A stretch of DNA of 64,000 nucleotides. It comes from Bernardetia sp042180575 (lineage in GTDB: Bacteria; Bacteroidota; Bacteroidia; Cytophagales; Bernardetiaceae). The notes under the pieces are model-generated. The model was given only the letters and a program-made list of their open reading frames with translations, was not told the origin of the DNA and did not search any database. Shown here in pieces: positions 51,425-59,723 of the stretch. Every line of letters starts with the position of its first letter. Positions within the stretch are counted from its first letter, which is position 1. The stretch lies in the NCBI RefSeq assembly GCF_042180575.1, contig NZ_CP170094.1, forward strand, positions 682,001 to 746,000, in the 5' to 3' direction. A program made the translations under genes and the position numbers.

Positions 51425-54400
51425 ATGCTTTCTCAACTCATTTCCTTCGAATTTTCTTATCAAAGAAAACAATATTTTTTCTTTCTTGGAGCTTTTCTTT
51501 TCATGTTTTTTGGACTTGTTTTAGTCAAACAGACTTACAATATTAATTATAACTCTTCTTACAAAATAAGTAATCAAACGGCTTTAGTTAGCTTGGGAAG
51601 TGTTTTTATGATTATGTTTTTTGTGATTAGTGGCGTTTTGAGAGAGAGAAATTACGAAACTGAAAGTCTTATTTTCACTACAAAATTATCCAAAACTTCT
51701 TTTTTTATAAGCCGTTTTTTAGGTGTTTTTGTGTTTAGTTTGTTGGCATTTAGTTTTCTATTTTTGGGTTTGATACTTGGACTTTTTATACACGATTTGG
51801 ATGCTGTACGAATTGCTGATTTTGATATTTTGATGTATTTGTGGAGTTGGTTTATTTTTGCGTTGCCAAACGTATTTATTTGTTCTTCTATTATTTTTTC
51901 GGTGGCACTTTTGAGTAAAAATAGTTTAGCAGTTTATAGCAGTGCCGTTTTTATTTATGCATTTTACTTTCTGTGTTCTATATTTTTTGAGTCGCCTTTA
52001 ATGGCTTCTTCGACTTCTACGTCTGCTGAAAACCTGCAACTTGCTGCCATTTTAGACCCGTTTGGAATTTCTGCTTTTTTCGAACAAACTACCTACTGGA
52101 CAAATCAAGAAAAAAATACTTTATGGATTTCTTTTACAGATAATTTACTCATAAACAGAATGTTATGGATAACAATAGGTGTTTTTATTTTAGGTTTTGC
52201 CTATAAATTATTTTCTTTTCGAAGTAGCAACACAAGCCTAAAAAAACAAAAAAATAGTACAGAAAAACAGAATCATCATTTTATTTCTGCATTCACTTTT
52301 GATTCCATTGAACCTAATTACAAAACTTTCAAAACACATTGGAATAGTTATTTGATTCAAACCAAAATCAATCTACAACTCATTTTTAAAAGTTTGCCTT
52401 TTGTGGCTGTGCTTTTAGTTTTTATGATAATTGTTCTGATAGAAAGCTATACCAGAACTACAAATGGAGGTGCATATAATGAAAGTTGGTTTCCTGTTAC
52501 ATTTATTTTAATAGACCTTTTTAAAGATGTATTGAAGCCATTAGCTCTGTTTTTGATTGTTTTTTATAGTGGAGAAATTGTTTGGAAGGAACGAGAATTG
52601 AAATTTAATGGAATTTTGGAAGCTCTGCCAGTCAAAAATATGACTTTGTTTTTCTCAAAATTAACGGTGCTGATTGCCTTACCTTTCATTCTGACTTTGG
52701 TAGGAATATTTTTATCTATTGGATTGCAGATTTCGAAAAGCTATTTCAATTTTGAATTTGATTTATATGTTTCTTTGTTCTATTATGAAGGTGTAAGGAT
52801 GATTTTTTATAGCATTTTGGCTCTATTTATTCAAAGTCTTATAAAAAATAAATACTTGGGAATGCTACTTTTGGGTTGTTTTATTCTGTTTTTTGGAACT
52901 TCTCTTTCTTTTGGAATTGGTATTGAACACCCTTTGCTGCGTTTTGGAAATTTGCCTACTATCAACTATTCAGATATGAATGGCTATAGCGTGGGAGGTT
53001 TTCATTATTTAGCTCTTCATTGGACTTTAATTGGACTTTTTTTAACTATTCTGACTTTCAAAATTTGGAAACGAGGAGAAAAAACAATTTCAATTTCTGA
53101 GTTATTGACAATCAAAAAATCAAATTTTATTTTAGGAATTGCTTTTATTTTGCCTTTATGTTCGGCACTATTTATATTCTATCAAACCAATATTGAAACT
53201 GAATATTTGACTCAAAATGAGCAATTAGACAGACAAGAAAGTTATGAAAGGAAGTATAAATCGTATGAAAACATCGAAAAATTAGTTCCTGTTTCTATTG
53301 CTATTGAGATGGATATTTTTCCAAATCAGCAAAAATACAAAGCTGTTGGAAAGTATATTTTGAGAAATAAAAGCAATAAAAAAATCTATACATTATTTAT
53401 TACAGAAAAAGAGAAATTATCAAATGTAATTCTTCAAAATGCAAAATTGATAGAACAAGATTCTAGTTTGGGAATTCTGATTTTTGAGTTTGAAAAGCCT
53501 ATTTTGCCCAATCAAGAAGTTGCTTTTTCGTATCAAATAACCAAAGAAGTAAAAAAGTTTGAAACTTCAAAAAGCATTCTAAAAAATGGTTCTTACATTG
53601 GTTTGAGAGATTTTTCTCCTATTTTGAGTTATGCAAAAAGTTGGGAAATTACCAATTCACATGAAAGAGAAAAGCGAAATTTACCCAAACGAATAGAAGA
53701 AAAAGTTAATGATGATGACTTAAATAATGAGGATTATAATGGAATTGGAAGAATTAATTTTGAAGCAATTGTTTCTACATCTTCTGACCAAATTGCGATT
53801 AGCTCAGGAAATTTGATTAAAAAATGGACTGAAAATCAAAGAAACTATTACCATTACAAAACGCCTATTTTGATTTCGCCTGCTGTTTCTTTTTTCTCTG
53901 CAAATTATGCTGTTCAGAGAGAAAATTATAACGAAATTGCGATTGAACATTATTATCATCCTTCACATAACTATAACAATCAACAAATCATAGAAAGCAT
54001 CAAAACAACACTAGATTATTGTACGAAAAACTATGGCAAATATCCTTTTAAAGAGCTACGTATTGCTGAAATCCCTGCTTATTGGAGTTTTGGAGGCTTT
54101 GCACATGCAGGAATGATTTCGATGGTAGAAGATAGATTGTACTTGATTGATAGAAGAAATACCAATGATTTTGACTTAGTAACCAAAAGAACCATTCATG
54201 AAGTGGCACATCAATGGTGGGGACACGCTTTATCGCCTAAAAATATTGAAGGTTCAAGTTTGATTGTTGAAGGATTTACAAAGTATAATGAAGCTATGAT
54301 TATGGAAAAAATGATTGGTAAAAAACACCTTTTTCAACTCGCTAAAACAGCAAACAAACAATATTTCAAAGGCAAAACCTATACAAGTGAAACCGAACCA

Positions 54401-55015
54401 GCTTTATATTTGGCAAGAGGAGAAAGTTATTTATCGTATGGAAAAAGTTATACTGTGATGTTTGCCTTAAAGGAGCTGATAGGAGAAGGAAAAGTAAATC
54501 AAGTTTTGAAAAATCTACTAGAAAAGCATAAAAATAAAAGTGAGTTTTCAGGAACTTCTTTAGATTTTTTGGAAGAGGTCTATAAAGTTACACCTCAAAA
54601 ATATCATTCTTTGGTAAATGATTGGTTTAAAAAGCGAGTTATTTATGATTTGAAAATCGAAAATGTAAGCTCAAAAAAGCTCACTAATGATGCACGAGGA
54701 AACTATGAAATTACGTTACAAGTAAAAGCAAAACGCTTTGAAACAATAGAAAACCAACACAATACAAGTGAAAAAATAGTTTCTATTCCTATTAATGAAC
54801 CTATTATGATTGGACTTTTTTCTGTTTTGCCTTCTCAAATTGATAAAGAAAAAGAAAGTGAGCAAATCATTTATTTAGATTCTAAAAATATCGATCAAGA
54901 ACTAAATACATTTACTTTCTATGTCAATGAACTGCCTATTTATGCTAGTATTGACCCATTTTTTACACGTTTAGATAAAAATTTGGAAGATAATATTATG
55001 GAAATTGGAGAGTGA
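51425..55015 (+). CDS. ABC-2 permease fused to M1-family aminopeptidase
   Basis: A 1196-residue membrane protein. The first 550 residues hold two blocks of about six transmembrane helices each (about 20-270 and 310-560), as in ABC-2 permeases. A further helix near residue 575 leads to a C-terminal gluzincin domain with zinc motif His925-Glu926-x2-His929 (TIHEVAHQWWGH) and a third ligand Glu949 in LIVEGFTKY, one residue further along than in the classical M1 spacing. A GGFAHAGMIS segment takes the place of the GxMEN motif, a clear divergence. The peptidase probably faces the periplasm and acts on what the transporter carries, with the ATPase upstream. Substrate unknown. Confidence 0.88.
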   Translation: MLSQLISFEFSYQRKQYFFFLGAFLFMFFGLVLVKQTYNINYNSSYKISNQTALVSLGSVFMIMFFVISGVLRERNYETESLIFTTKLSKTSFFISRFLGVFVFSLLAFSFLFLGLILGLFIHDLDAVRIADFDILMYLWSWFIFALPNVFICSSIIFSVALLSKNSLAVYSSAVFIYAFYFLCSIFFESPLMASSTSTSAENLQLAAILDPFGISAFFEQTTYWTNQEKNTLWISFTDNLLINRMLWITIGVFILGFAYKLFSFRSSNTSLKKQKNSTEKQNHHFISAFTFDSIEPNYKTFKTHWNSYLIQTKINLQLIFKSLPFVAVLLVFMIIVLIESYTRTTNGGAYNESWFPVTFILIDLFKDVLKPLALFLIVFYSGEIVWKERELKFNGILEALPVKNMTLFFSKLTVLIALPFILTLVGIFLSIGLQISKSYFNFEFDLYVSLFYYEGVRMIFYSILALFIQSLIKNKYLGMLLLGCFILFFGTSLSFGIGIEHPLLRFGNLPTINYSDMNGYSVGGFHYLALHWTLIGLFLTILTFKIWKRGEKTISISELLTIKKSNFILGIAFILPLCSALFIFYQTNIETEYLTQNEQLDRQESYERKYKSYENIEKLVPVSIAIEMDIFPNQQKYKAVGKYILRNKSNKKIYTLFITEKEKLSNVILQNAKLIEQDSSLGILIFEFEKPILPNQEVAFSYQITKEVKKFETSKSILKNGSYIGLRDFSPILSYAKSWEITNSHEREKRNLPKRIEEKVNDDDLNNEDYNGIGRINFEAIVSTSSDQIAISSGNLIKKWTENQRNYYHYKTPILISPAVSFFSANYAVQRENYNEIAIEHYYHPSHNYNNQQIIESIKTTLDYCTKNYGKYPFKELRIAEIPAYWSFGGFAHAGMISMVEDRLYLIDRRNTNDFDLVTKRTIHEVAHQWWGHALSPKNIEGSSLIVEGFTKYNEAMIMEKMIGKKHLFQLAKTANKQYFKGKTYTSETEPALYLARGESYLSYGKSYTVMFALKELIGEGKVNQVLKNLLEKHKNKSEFSGTSLDFLEEVYKVTPQKYHSLVNDWFKKRVIYDLKIENVSSKKLTNDARGNYEITLQVKAKRFETIENQHNTSEKIVSIPINEPIMIGLFSVLPSQIDKEKESEQIIYLDSKNIDQELNTFTFYVNELPIYASIDPFFTRLDKNLEDNIMEIGE

Positions 55016-55090
55016 AGGTTTTTTATTGATTCTACATCAAACACAAAATAAAGCAGAGTGATAGATAAAACACACTTTTTTCGCTAAAAA

Positions 55091-55122
55091 AATTCGTAAT
55101 TTTTAATTTTTAATTCGTAATT
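55091..55122. repeat. AATTACGAATT-family intergenic repeat, copy 3
   Basis: AATTCGTAATTTTTAATTTT followed by TAATTCGTAATT: an inverted relative of the repeat at 51259-51292. Confidence 0.5.
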
Positions 55123-55135
55123 ACTTATGAAAGTA

Positions 55136-55167
55136 TTGGTATTTTACGAATAGAAAGTTTAAATTTG
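55136..55167 (+). promoter_or_regulatory. Promoter of infC
   Basis: TTG (55136-55138), 21 bases, TAAATTTG (55160-55167). It gives a leader of about 205 bases before the initiation codon. Confidence 0.5.
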
Positions 55168-55370
55168 CATATTCAGTAAAAAATATATAGTTTTATTAAA
55201 AAATAGAATTGCAACAAAAATGCAATTTACAAAACTATTTTTTTATCTGTGAGTTAAAAGAAGTAGTGAGTTTAAGTTTATGAGTAAATTATTTTTAAAT
55301 GAGTAATTTATACCATAGATTTATCATTATTCAAAAGCTCATTTTTTATATTCAAATTCTTCATTAAATA

Positions 55371-55376
55371 AGGAGG
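55371..55376 (+). promoter_or_regulatory. Strong Shine-Dalgarno site of infC
   Basis: AGGAGG, six bases before ATC at 55383. A perfect Shine-Dalgarno is exceptional in this window and decides the start of infC. There is an in-frame stop at 55365-55367, so the start must lie after it. Confidence 0.8.
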
Positions 55377-55382
55377 TATACA

Positions 55383-56090
55383 ATCGCAAAAACATACAGA
55401 AGAGGGGGCAGACGACCTATCAGAAGAGAGGAAGACCCTCATCGCATTAATCGCCGTATCAGAGCAAAAGAAATTCGCATCGTAGGTGATGATGTTGAAA
55501 ATGGAATTTATTCTACTGCCGATGCTTTAGAAATAGCTCAAAAACTGGGACTTGACTTAGTAGAAATAGCACCTAATGCTACACCACCTGTTTGTAAAAT
55601 TATCGACTATTCGAAATTCAAATACGAACAGAAAAAGAAACAAAAAGAACTCAAAGCCAATGCTCATAAAGTAGTGGTTAAGGAAATTCGTTTTGGTCCT
55701 AATACCAACGAACATGACCTAGATTTCAAAACAAAACACGCTCAAAAGTTTCTTGAAGAAGGAAACAAAGTAAAAGCGTATGTGCAATTTGCAGGACGAA
55801 CTATTGTCTTTAAAGACAGAGGAAGAGAAATCTTAGACCGTTTTGCAGAAGCCATAGAAGAACAAGGAAAGCCAGAAGGATATCCCAAAATGGAAGGAAA
55901 ACGTATGATTATTATGTTTACTCCAAAAGCAATCCCTAAAAAGAAAACAACAAAAGAAGAGTCTGGCAAAAGTGATAAACCAAAAGCAAGCAAGTCTTCT
56001 AAAGAAAACAAAGATTCTAATAAAGATGAAAAAGCTCCTGTAAGCAAAAAATCTTCTCCTAAAAAGGAAAACAACGAAGAAGAAGAATAA
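55383..56090 (+). CDS. infC: Translation initiation factor IF-3, AUC start
   Basis: A 235-residue IF-3. The N-domain runs from RRPIRREEDPHRINRRIRAKEIRIVGDD; the C-domain contains KEIRFGPNTNEHDLDFK and ends in a long Lys/Ser/Glu-rich tail (from about residue 185) that is longer than in most species. The frame has an in-frame stop at 55365 and no ATG, GTG or TTG in its first 70 codons; the homology begins right at ATC (55383), six bases after AGGAGG. IF-3 rejects non-standard start codons, and an AUU start in E. coli infC gives autoregulation; AUC with a strong Shine-Dalgarno would do the same here. rpmI and rplT follow. Confidence 0.9.
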   Translation: MAKTYRRGGRRPIRREEDPHRINRRIRAKEIRIVGDDVENGIYSTADALEIAQKLGLDLVEIAPNATPPVCKIIDYSKFKYEQKKKQKELKANAHKVVVKEIRFGPNTNEHDLDFKTKHAQKFLEEGNKVKAYVQFAGRTIVFKDRGREILDRFAEAIEEQGKPEGYPKMEGKRMIIMFTPKAIPKKKTTKEESGKSDKPKASKSSKENKDSNKDEKAPVSKKSSPKKENNEEEE

Positions 56091-56127
56091 ACAGAAAGCT
56101 AGATATTTGTTATACAACTTCATGATA

Positions 56128-56161
56128 AAGCAGCTAAATCATATTTTGGCTGCTTTTTTTT
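56128..56161 (+). terminator. Terminator after infC
   Basis: AAGCAGC pairs with GCTGCTT around an A/T-rich loop, followed by eight or more T. It would separate infC from rpmI-rplT at least in part. Confidence 0.65.
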
Positions 56162-56215
56162 TGAAACTTATCAAAATATATTATTAAATAATTTAGAAAG
56201 TAATTGAAAAAATGC

Positions 56216-56223
56216 TACCTTTG
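56216..56223 (+). promoter_or_regulatory. Candidate -7 box for rpmI
   Basis: TACCTTTG, the same octamer as in the tRNA-Glu promoter, 160 bases before rpmI; no TTTG at the proper -33 distance. Confidence 0.4.
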
Positions 56224-56382
56224 TAGGCTCAAATGGAGTACCTTGTATGATATGAATTAAATGTATGTGATTATCCATAATTATTTATGAATGATTATTT
56301 TAGATTTTAGATTTTAGATTTTATATAAATTACTTTACTTTGATTTAAGTTGCTTTTTTTAATTCAATAAAACAGTGCAATT

Positions 56383-56583
56383 ATGCCTAAGATGAAAACC
56401 AACTCAGGCGCAAAAAAACGTTTTAAACTTACTGGTAGTGGAAAAATAAAGCGTAAACACGCATTTATGAACCACATTCTTACCAAAAAGTCACACAAAC
56501 GTAAGAAGCGTCTTGCTCAATTTGCTATCGTTCATTCAACTGACGAAAAGCGTATCAAAAAATTGCTTATCAACATGAAGTAA
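56383..56583 (+). CDS. rpmI: 50S ribosomal protein bL35
   Basis: A 66-residue basic protein with the bL35 pattern MPKMKTNSGAKKRFKLTGSG and NHILTKKSHKRKKRLAQFA. It is a small-protein component of the large ribosomal subunit. Length is as usual. It is preceded by its own promoter candidate and by the infC terminator, so it can be transcribed apart from infC. rplT lies 382 bases further on, an unusually wide gap for this pair, which contains a terminator-like hairpin and intergenic repeats. Confidence 0.96.
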   Translation: MPKMKTNSGAKKRFKLTGSGKIKRKHAFMNHILTKKSHKRKKRLAQFAIVHSTDEKRIKKLLINMK

Positions 56584-56591
56584 TAAATATA

Positions 56592-56610
56592 AATTACGAA
56601 TTACGAATTA
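56592..56610. repeat. AATTACGAATT-family intergenic repeat, copy 4
   Basis: AATTACGAATTACGAATTA directly after the rpmI stop. Confidence 0.55.
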
Positions 56611-56729
56611 ATTCTCTGAACTGAATATTTCATAATTCTAAAACTGATATTTATTTAATTTCTATTTCTAAGTAAATCATTTTGATTTTTCTATATTAGA
56701 CCTAACTAATCATAGAATAGACAACTATC

Positions 56730-56758
56730 GCATACAAATCGTGTATGCATCTTTTTTA
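56730..56758 (+). terminator. Terminator or attenuator between rpmI and rplT
   Basis: GCATAC-aaatcgt-GTATGC (56730-56748) followed by ATC and six T. A short, fairly weak stem with a T-run, in the position of an attenuator ahead of rplT. Confidence 0.5.
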
Positions 56759-56798
56759 ATTTTAGGTTTCTTTTACCAGAGAATAGGCTCTTAGTATA

Positions 56799-56824
56799 AA
56801 TTACGAATTAAAAATTACGAATTA
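56799..56824. repeat. AATTACGAATT-family intergenic repeat, copy 5
   Basis: AATTACGAATT, AAAA, TTACGAATTA: shortened form of the 33-base unit. Confidence 0.55.
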
Positions 56825-56965
56825 TGAATGAAAATTCAGCACAGTTGAAATTTCATTGATGATAAGTGATTTGAAAGCATTTGCTTCAAAAAATTCTAAT
56901 TTCAATAAGAACAAGTACAAAACATAATTATTTTTTGTCGCCTCCTCTCAAAAATTGTTATAATT

Positions 56966-57310
56966 ATGCCTCGTTCGGTAAACCATGTCGCTTCACGAGC
57001 TCGTCGTAAGCGAGTAATGCAACACGCCAAAGGATTCTTTGGTCGTCGTAAAAATGTTTGGACAGTAGCAAAAAATGCTGTCGAAAAGAGTTTTGAATAC
57101 GCCTATGTTGGTCGTAAACTCAAAAAACGTGATTTCCGTAGTATCTGGATTCAACGTATCAATGCAGGCGCACGCCAGCATGGAATGTCTTACTCTCAAT
57201 TTATGGGCAAAATTCATAAAGCAGGAATTACATTAAACCGTAAAGTTCTTGCTGATTTGGCTATGAATCATCCTGAAGCATTTAAGTCGATTGTAGAAAA
57301 AGTAAAATAG
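56966..57310 (+). CDS. rplT: 50S ribosomal protein bL20
   Basis: A 114-residue basic protein with the bL20 pattern: PRSVNHVASRARRKRVMQHAKGF, then RDFRSIWIQRINAGARQHGMSYSQF and a C-terminal KVLADLAMNHPEAF. bL20 binds 23S rRNA early in assembly of the large subunit and, in several bacteria, represses the rpmI-rplT mRNA. The long upstream spacer with a hairpin could be the site of such control here, though I could not match a known L20 leader. A strong terminator follows at 57353-57407. Confidence 0.96.
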   Translation: MPRSVNHVASRARRKRVMQHAKGFFGRRKNVWTVAKNAVEKSFEYAYVGRKLKKRDFRSIWIQRINAGARQHGMSYSQFMGKIHKAGITLNRKVLADLAMNHPEAFKSIVEKVK

Positions 57311-57352
57311 ACATCGTTTATTTTCTAAATCTATAATTTCTTATATAAGTTT

Positions 57353-57407
57353 TAAAAAAATCCTCTTTTTCTATGATTCAGTTCTAGCAAAAAGAGGATT
57401 TTTTTGG
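57353..57407 (+). terminator. Terminator after rplT
   Basis: AAAAAAATCCTCTTTTT pairs with AAAAAGAGGATTTTTTT across a loop of about 18 bases, with long T-runs. Confidence 0.85.
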
Positions 57408-57549
57408 TTTAGTTTCAAAAAACATTTTTAGTTAAGAAGAGTTTTTTTATCTTTCGTACTTGCTTTAATTTTTACACACAAATATTTTAATCTATTTATT
57501 CCAACACATTACAGTTATTTTTAACTAATTAGTATAGTTTTATCTATCA

Positions 57550-57594
57550 TAATTTTTAACTGGCTTCACTGCTTTTGCAGGTCGTAATTTATTC
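57550..57594. repeat. CTGCTTTTGCA repeat, copy 3
   Basis: TAATTTTTAACTGGCTTCAC then TGCTTTTGCAGGTCGTAATT; about 20 bases agree with 32327-32374. Confidence 0.5.
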
Positions 57595-57604
57595 AACCAA
57601 CTAA

Positions 57605-58897
57605 GTGGAAATCGTTTTAACTATTTCAGACTACTTTTCAGGCTTTTTCTCAAACCTAGATTGGGCGCAAATCAAGGTGTTGTTGGTGTATCTATCTATT
57701 CCTATTTCAAGTGGTATTATTGGCTGGGCTACTAACTGGATGGCTCTCTTAATGACTTTTTATCCCCTTGAATATATAGGAATTAAACCTTTTGGTTGGC
57801 AGGGAATTATTCCATCAAAAGCACAAAAAATGGCTACCAAATCAGTAGAAATGCTGACCTCCAAACTCTTGCGTATAGAAGAACGCTTCGAACAACTAGA
57901 CCCTATTATTGTTGCTCGTCAGATGCAACCAGAGTTAGAAACTCTTAGTGTAAAGATTATCAATGAAGCCATGGAAGCACAAGCAGGTGTAATTTGGAAA
58001 AACACTCCTATACCTATAAAAAAACAAATTTATCAGCGTGCAAAAGATGAAATTCCTAATGCAGTAGTAGATATTATGCTTGAGGTAAATGGACAAATTG
58101 ACAAATTATTAGACCTCAAACGTATTGCTATCGAAACTCTAATGGCTGACAAACAGCTTGTTAATGAAATATTTTTGCGTTGTGGAGACAAAGAATTTAA
58201 GTTTATTGAAGTCTCAGGTTTTTGGTTTGGTGGGCTTTTTGGGTTGGCTCAGATGGTTCTTTCCTATAATTTCCCTTCTGGTTCTTGGTTTATTCTTCCA
58301 GGGTGTGGTTTGATAGTGGGTTATTTGACAAATGTTTTAGCTTTAAAACTGATTTTTGAACCTTTAGAACCTATCAATATTTTGGGTATTTATAAATTTC
58401 AAGGTTTATTTCTCAAAAGACAGAAAGAAGTAGCTAGAGAATACGCAAAAGTAATCACAGAAAAAATATTACCTACTGAAGTGATGACAGAGTATTTGGT
58501 AAGAGGACCAGCATCAGATAGACTTGCTATAATCATAAATAAAGAAGTTAGTAATTTGGTTGATGATGTAGTAGAAGATATGGCTGGTGCATCTCGTCCT
58601 ATTTTTACGCTTGTAGCAGGAAAGCGAATGGATATTGCCAAAAATATTATAATGTTTCATTTTATGAGAGAACTTCCTATTGTTGTCAAACAAACAGAAG
58701 ATTATGCAGAAGAAGCTCTAAACTTGGAAAATACACTAGCAGAACGAATGGGTAATCTTTCTTTTAAAGAATTTGAGGAGTTTTTACGCCCTGTTTTTCA
58801 AGAAGATGAATGGATTTTGATTTTGGTAGGTGCAGTTTTGGGAATGTTTGCAGGAATATTGCAATTTATAGTGATGTGGTACTTCGGTTTAGCTTAA
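57605..58897 (+). CDS. DUF445 family membrane protein
   Basis: A 430-residue membrane protein starting at GTG (57605). Residues 25-60 (PISSGIIGWATNWMALLMTF) form the first membrane segment with the DUF445 signature G-W-x-T-N-W; the same pattern returns near 245 (IVGYLTNVLALKLIFEPLEP) after another membrane segment, showing an internal duplication. Long amphipathic helices lie between, and the chain ends with a last membrane helix (LILVGAVLGMFAGILQFIVMW). DUF445 proteins (YheB/YjiN-like) are widespread and poorly understood. No ATG near the beginning gives a better start. It stands alone. Confidence 0.85.
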   Translation: MEIVLTISDYFSGFFSNLDWAQIKVLLVYLSIPISSGIIGWATNWMALLMTFYPLEYIGIKPFGWQGIIPSKAQKMATKSVEMLTSKLLRIEERFEQLDPIIVARQMQPELETLSVKIINEAMEAQAGVIWKNTPIPIKKQIYQRAKDEIPNAVVDIMLEVNGQIDKLLDLKRIAIETLMADKQLVNEIFLRCGDKEFKFIEVSGFWFGGLFGLAQMVLSYNFPSGSWFILPGCGLIVGYLTNVLALKLIFEPLEPINILGIYKFQGLFLKRQKEVAREYAKVITEKILPTEVMTEYLVRGPASDRLAIIINKEVSNLVDDVVEDMAGASRPIFTLVAGKRMDIAKNIIMFHFMRELPIVVKQTEDYAEEALNLENTLAERMGNLSFKEFEEFLRPVFQEDEWILILVGAVLGMFAGILQFIVMWYFGLA

Positions 58898-59180
58898 AAA
58901 TTGTAAAATTAATTTAAAAATCAACATGAGTGCTATCCTAAAAAAATTGTGATTTTTGCTTAATTTGGAGTAAACAATGCCTTAAAATAGAATTAACATA
59001 AAAAAAATCATTTTTTTTAGTTTGATTGCAACCTTTTTGCTGTTTTTTGGGTCATGATAATAAAGGGAATTTAATATAATTTTATTTAGGTCATATTATT
59101 TGACATAATATACTTAATTTCATAAAATAACTTTTCCATTTTGATTATTATACACTCATTTATCTCAAAATTGTACTCTC

Positions 59181-59558
59181 ATGAAAGCCCACAATATTCC
59201 ATTTATCTTGATGATTATCTTGATGCTTGGAGCAGGAATTACAGCCTGTCAAAAAATTAGTCCAAAAGAAAAAACTTCTCAAGGGAGTTTATTAGTTCGT
59301 ACTGCAACTATTCAAGTAATTGATGAAAATAGTACAGAACAAGAGGATAAATTTTGTGGTTATAGAGTAGCTTTTTTATTGAAAGATGGAACATACATTT
59401 TACCTACCAACCTAAATAGCTTTCTAAAAGAACCTTCTCACAACCAAGTCATAAATATTACCTATCGCTCAAAAGATAGTAAAATTATAGATTGTACAAA
59501 TGCAAAAAGTGTTTATTTGAGTCATGTGGATATTCCTTCTCTTTCAGATTTAGACTGA
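59181..59558 (+). CDS. Unrecognised small lipoprotein
   Basis: A 125-residue lipoprotein with signal MKAHNIPFILMIILMLGAG and lipobox ITAC (Cys23). The mature part is mostly beta (LLVRTATIQVIDENST, VAFLLKDGTYILPTNL, VINITYRSKDS) with two further Cys (in DKFCGYR and IIDCTNA) that could pair. It looks like a small OB- or Ig-like domain; no named family recognised. A strong hairpin follows the stop. Confidence 0.65.
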   Translation: MKAHNIPFILMIILMLGAGITACQKISPKEKTSQGSLLVRTATIQVIDENSTEQEDKFCGYRVAFLLKDGTYILPTNLNSFLKEPSHNQVINITYRSKDSKIIDCTNAKSVYLSHVDIPSLSDLD

Positions 59559-59583
59559 AATTTAGCTCAAAAAATATATATAA

Positions 59584-59625
59584 GAAAAGCCTAGGATAAT
59601 GAAAAATTATGCTAGGCTTTTTTGT
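59584..59625 (+). terminator. Terminator after the small lipoprotein gene
   Basis: AAAAGCCTAG pairs with CTAGGCTTTT around an A/T loop, followed by T-rich sequence. Confidence 0.75.
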
Positions 59626-59723
59626 TGTTTGGATTTTCTATATCATCATACAAAAAAATCACTTCCTTATTTTCAAAAGAAGTGATTCAGATTGCTTTTT
59701 TACTTTGCAAGTCAAATTATTTT

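Larger units (their letters stand above)
55016..55382. other. Leader and spacer upstream of infC
   Basis: A 367-base spacer holding a TTCGTAATT-type repeat (55091-55122), the infC promoter (55136-55167) and an AT-rich leader of about 205 bases that ends with AGGAGG. No thrS lies here, although it often precedes infC in other bacteria. Confidence 0.55.
56584..56965. other. Long rpmI-rplT spacer
   Basis: A 382-base gap where most bacteria have under 100 bases. It holds AATTACGAATT-family repeats at 56592-56610 and 56799-56824 and a terminator-like hairpin (56730-56758). No TAnnTTTG box was found before rplT, so read-through or an unseen promoter must supply rplT mRNA. Confidence 0.6.

Noticed and set aside
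55674..56090. GTG at 55674 as the start of IF-3
   Set aside because: It would remove the whole N-terminal domain, whose sequence is well preserved upstream back to ATC at 55383.
56302..56322. ATTTTAG triplication before rpmI
   Set aside because: A short low-complexity tandem repeat in an AT-rich spacer; no further sign of function.
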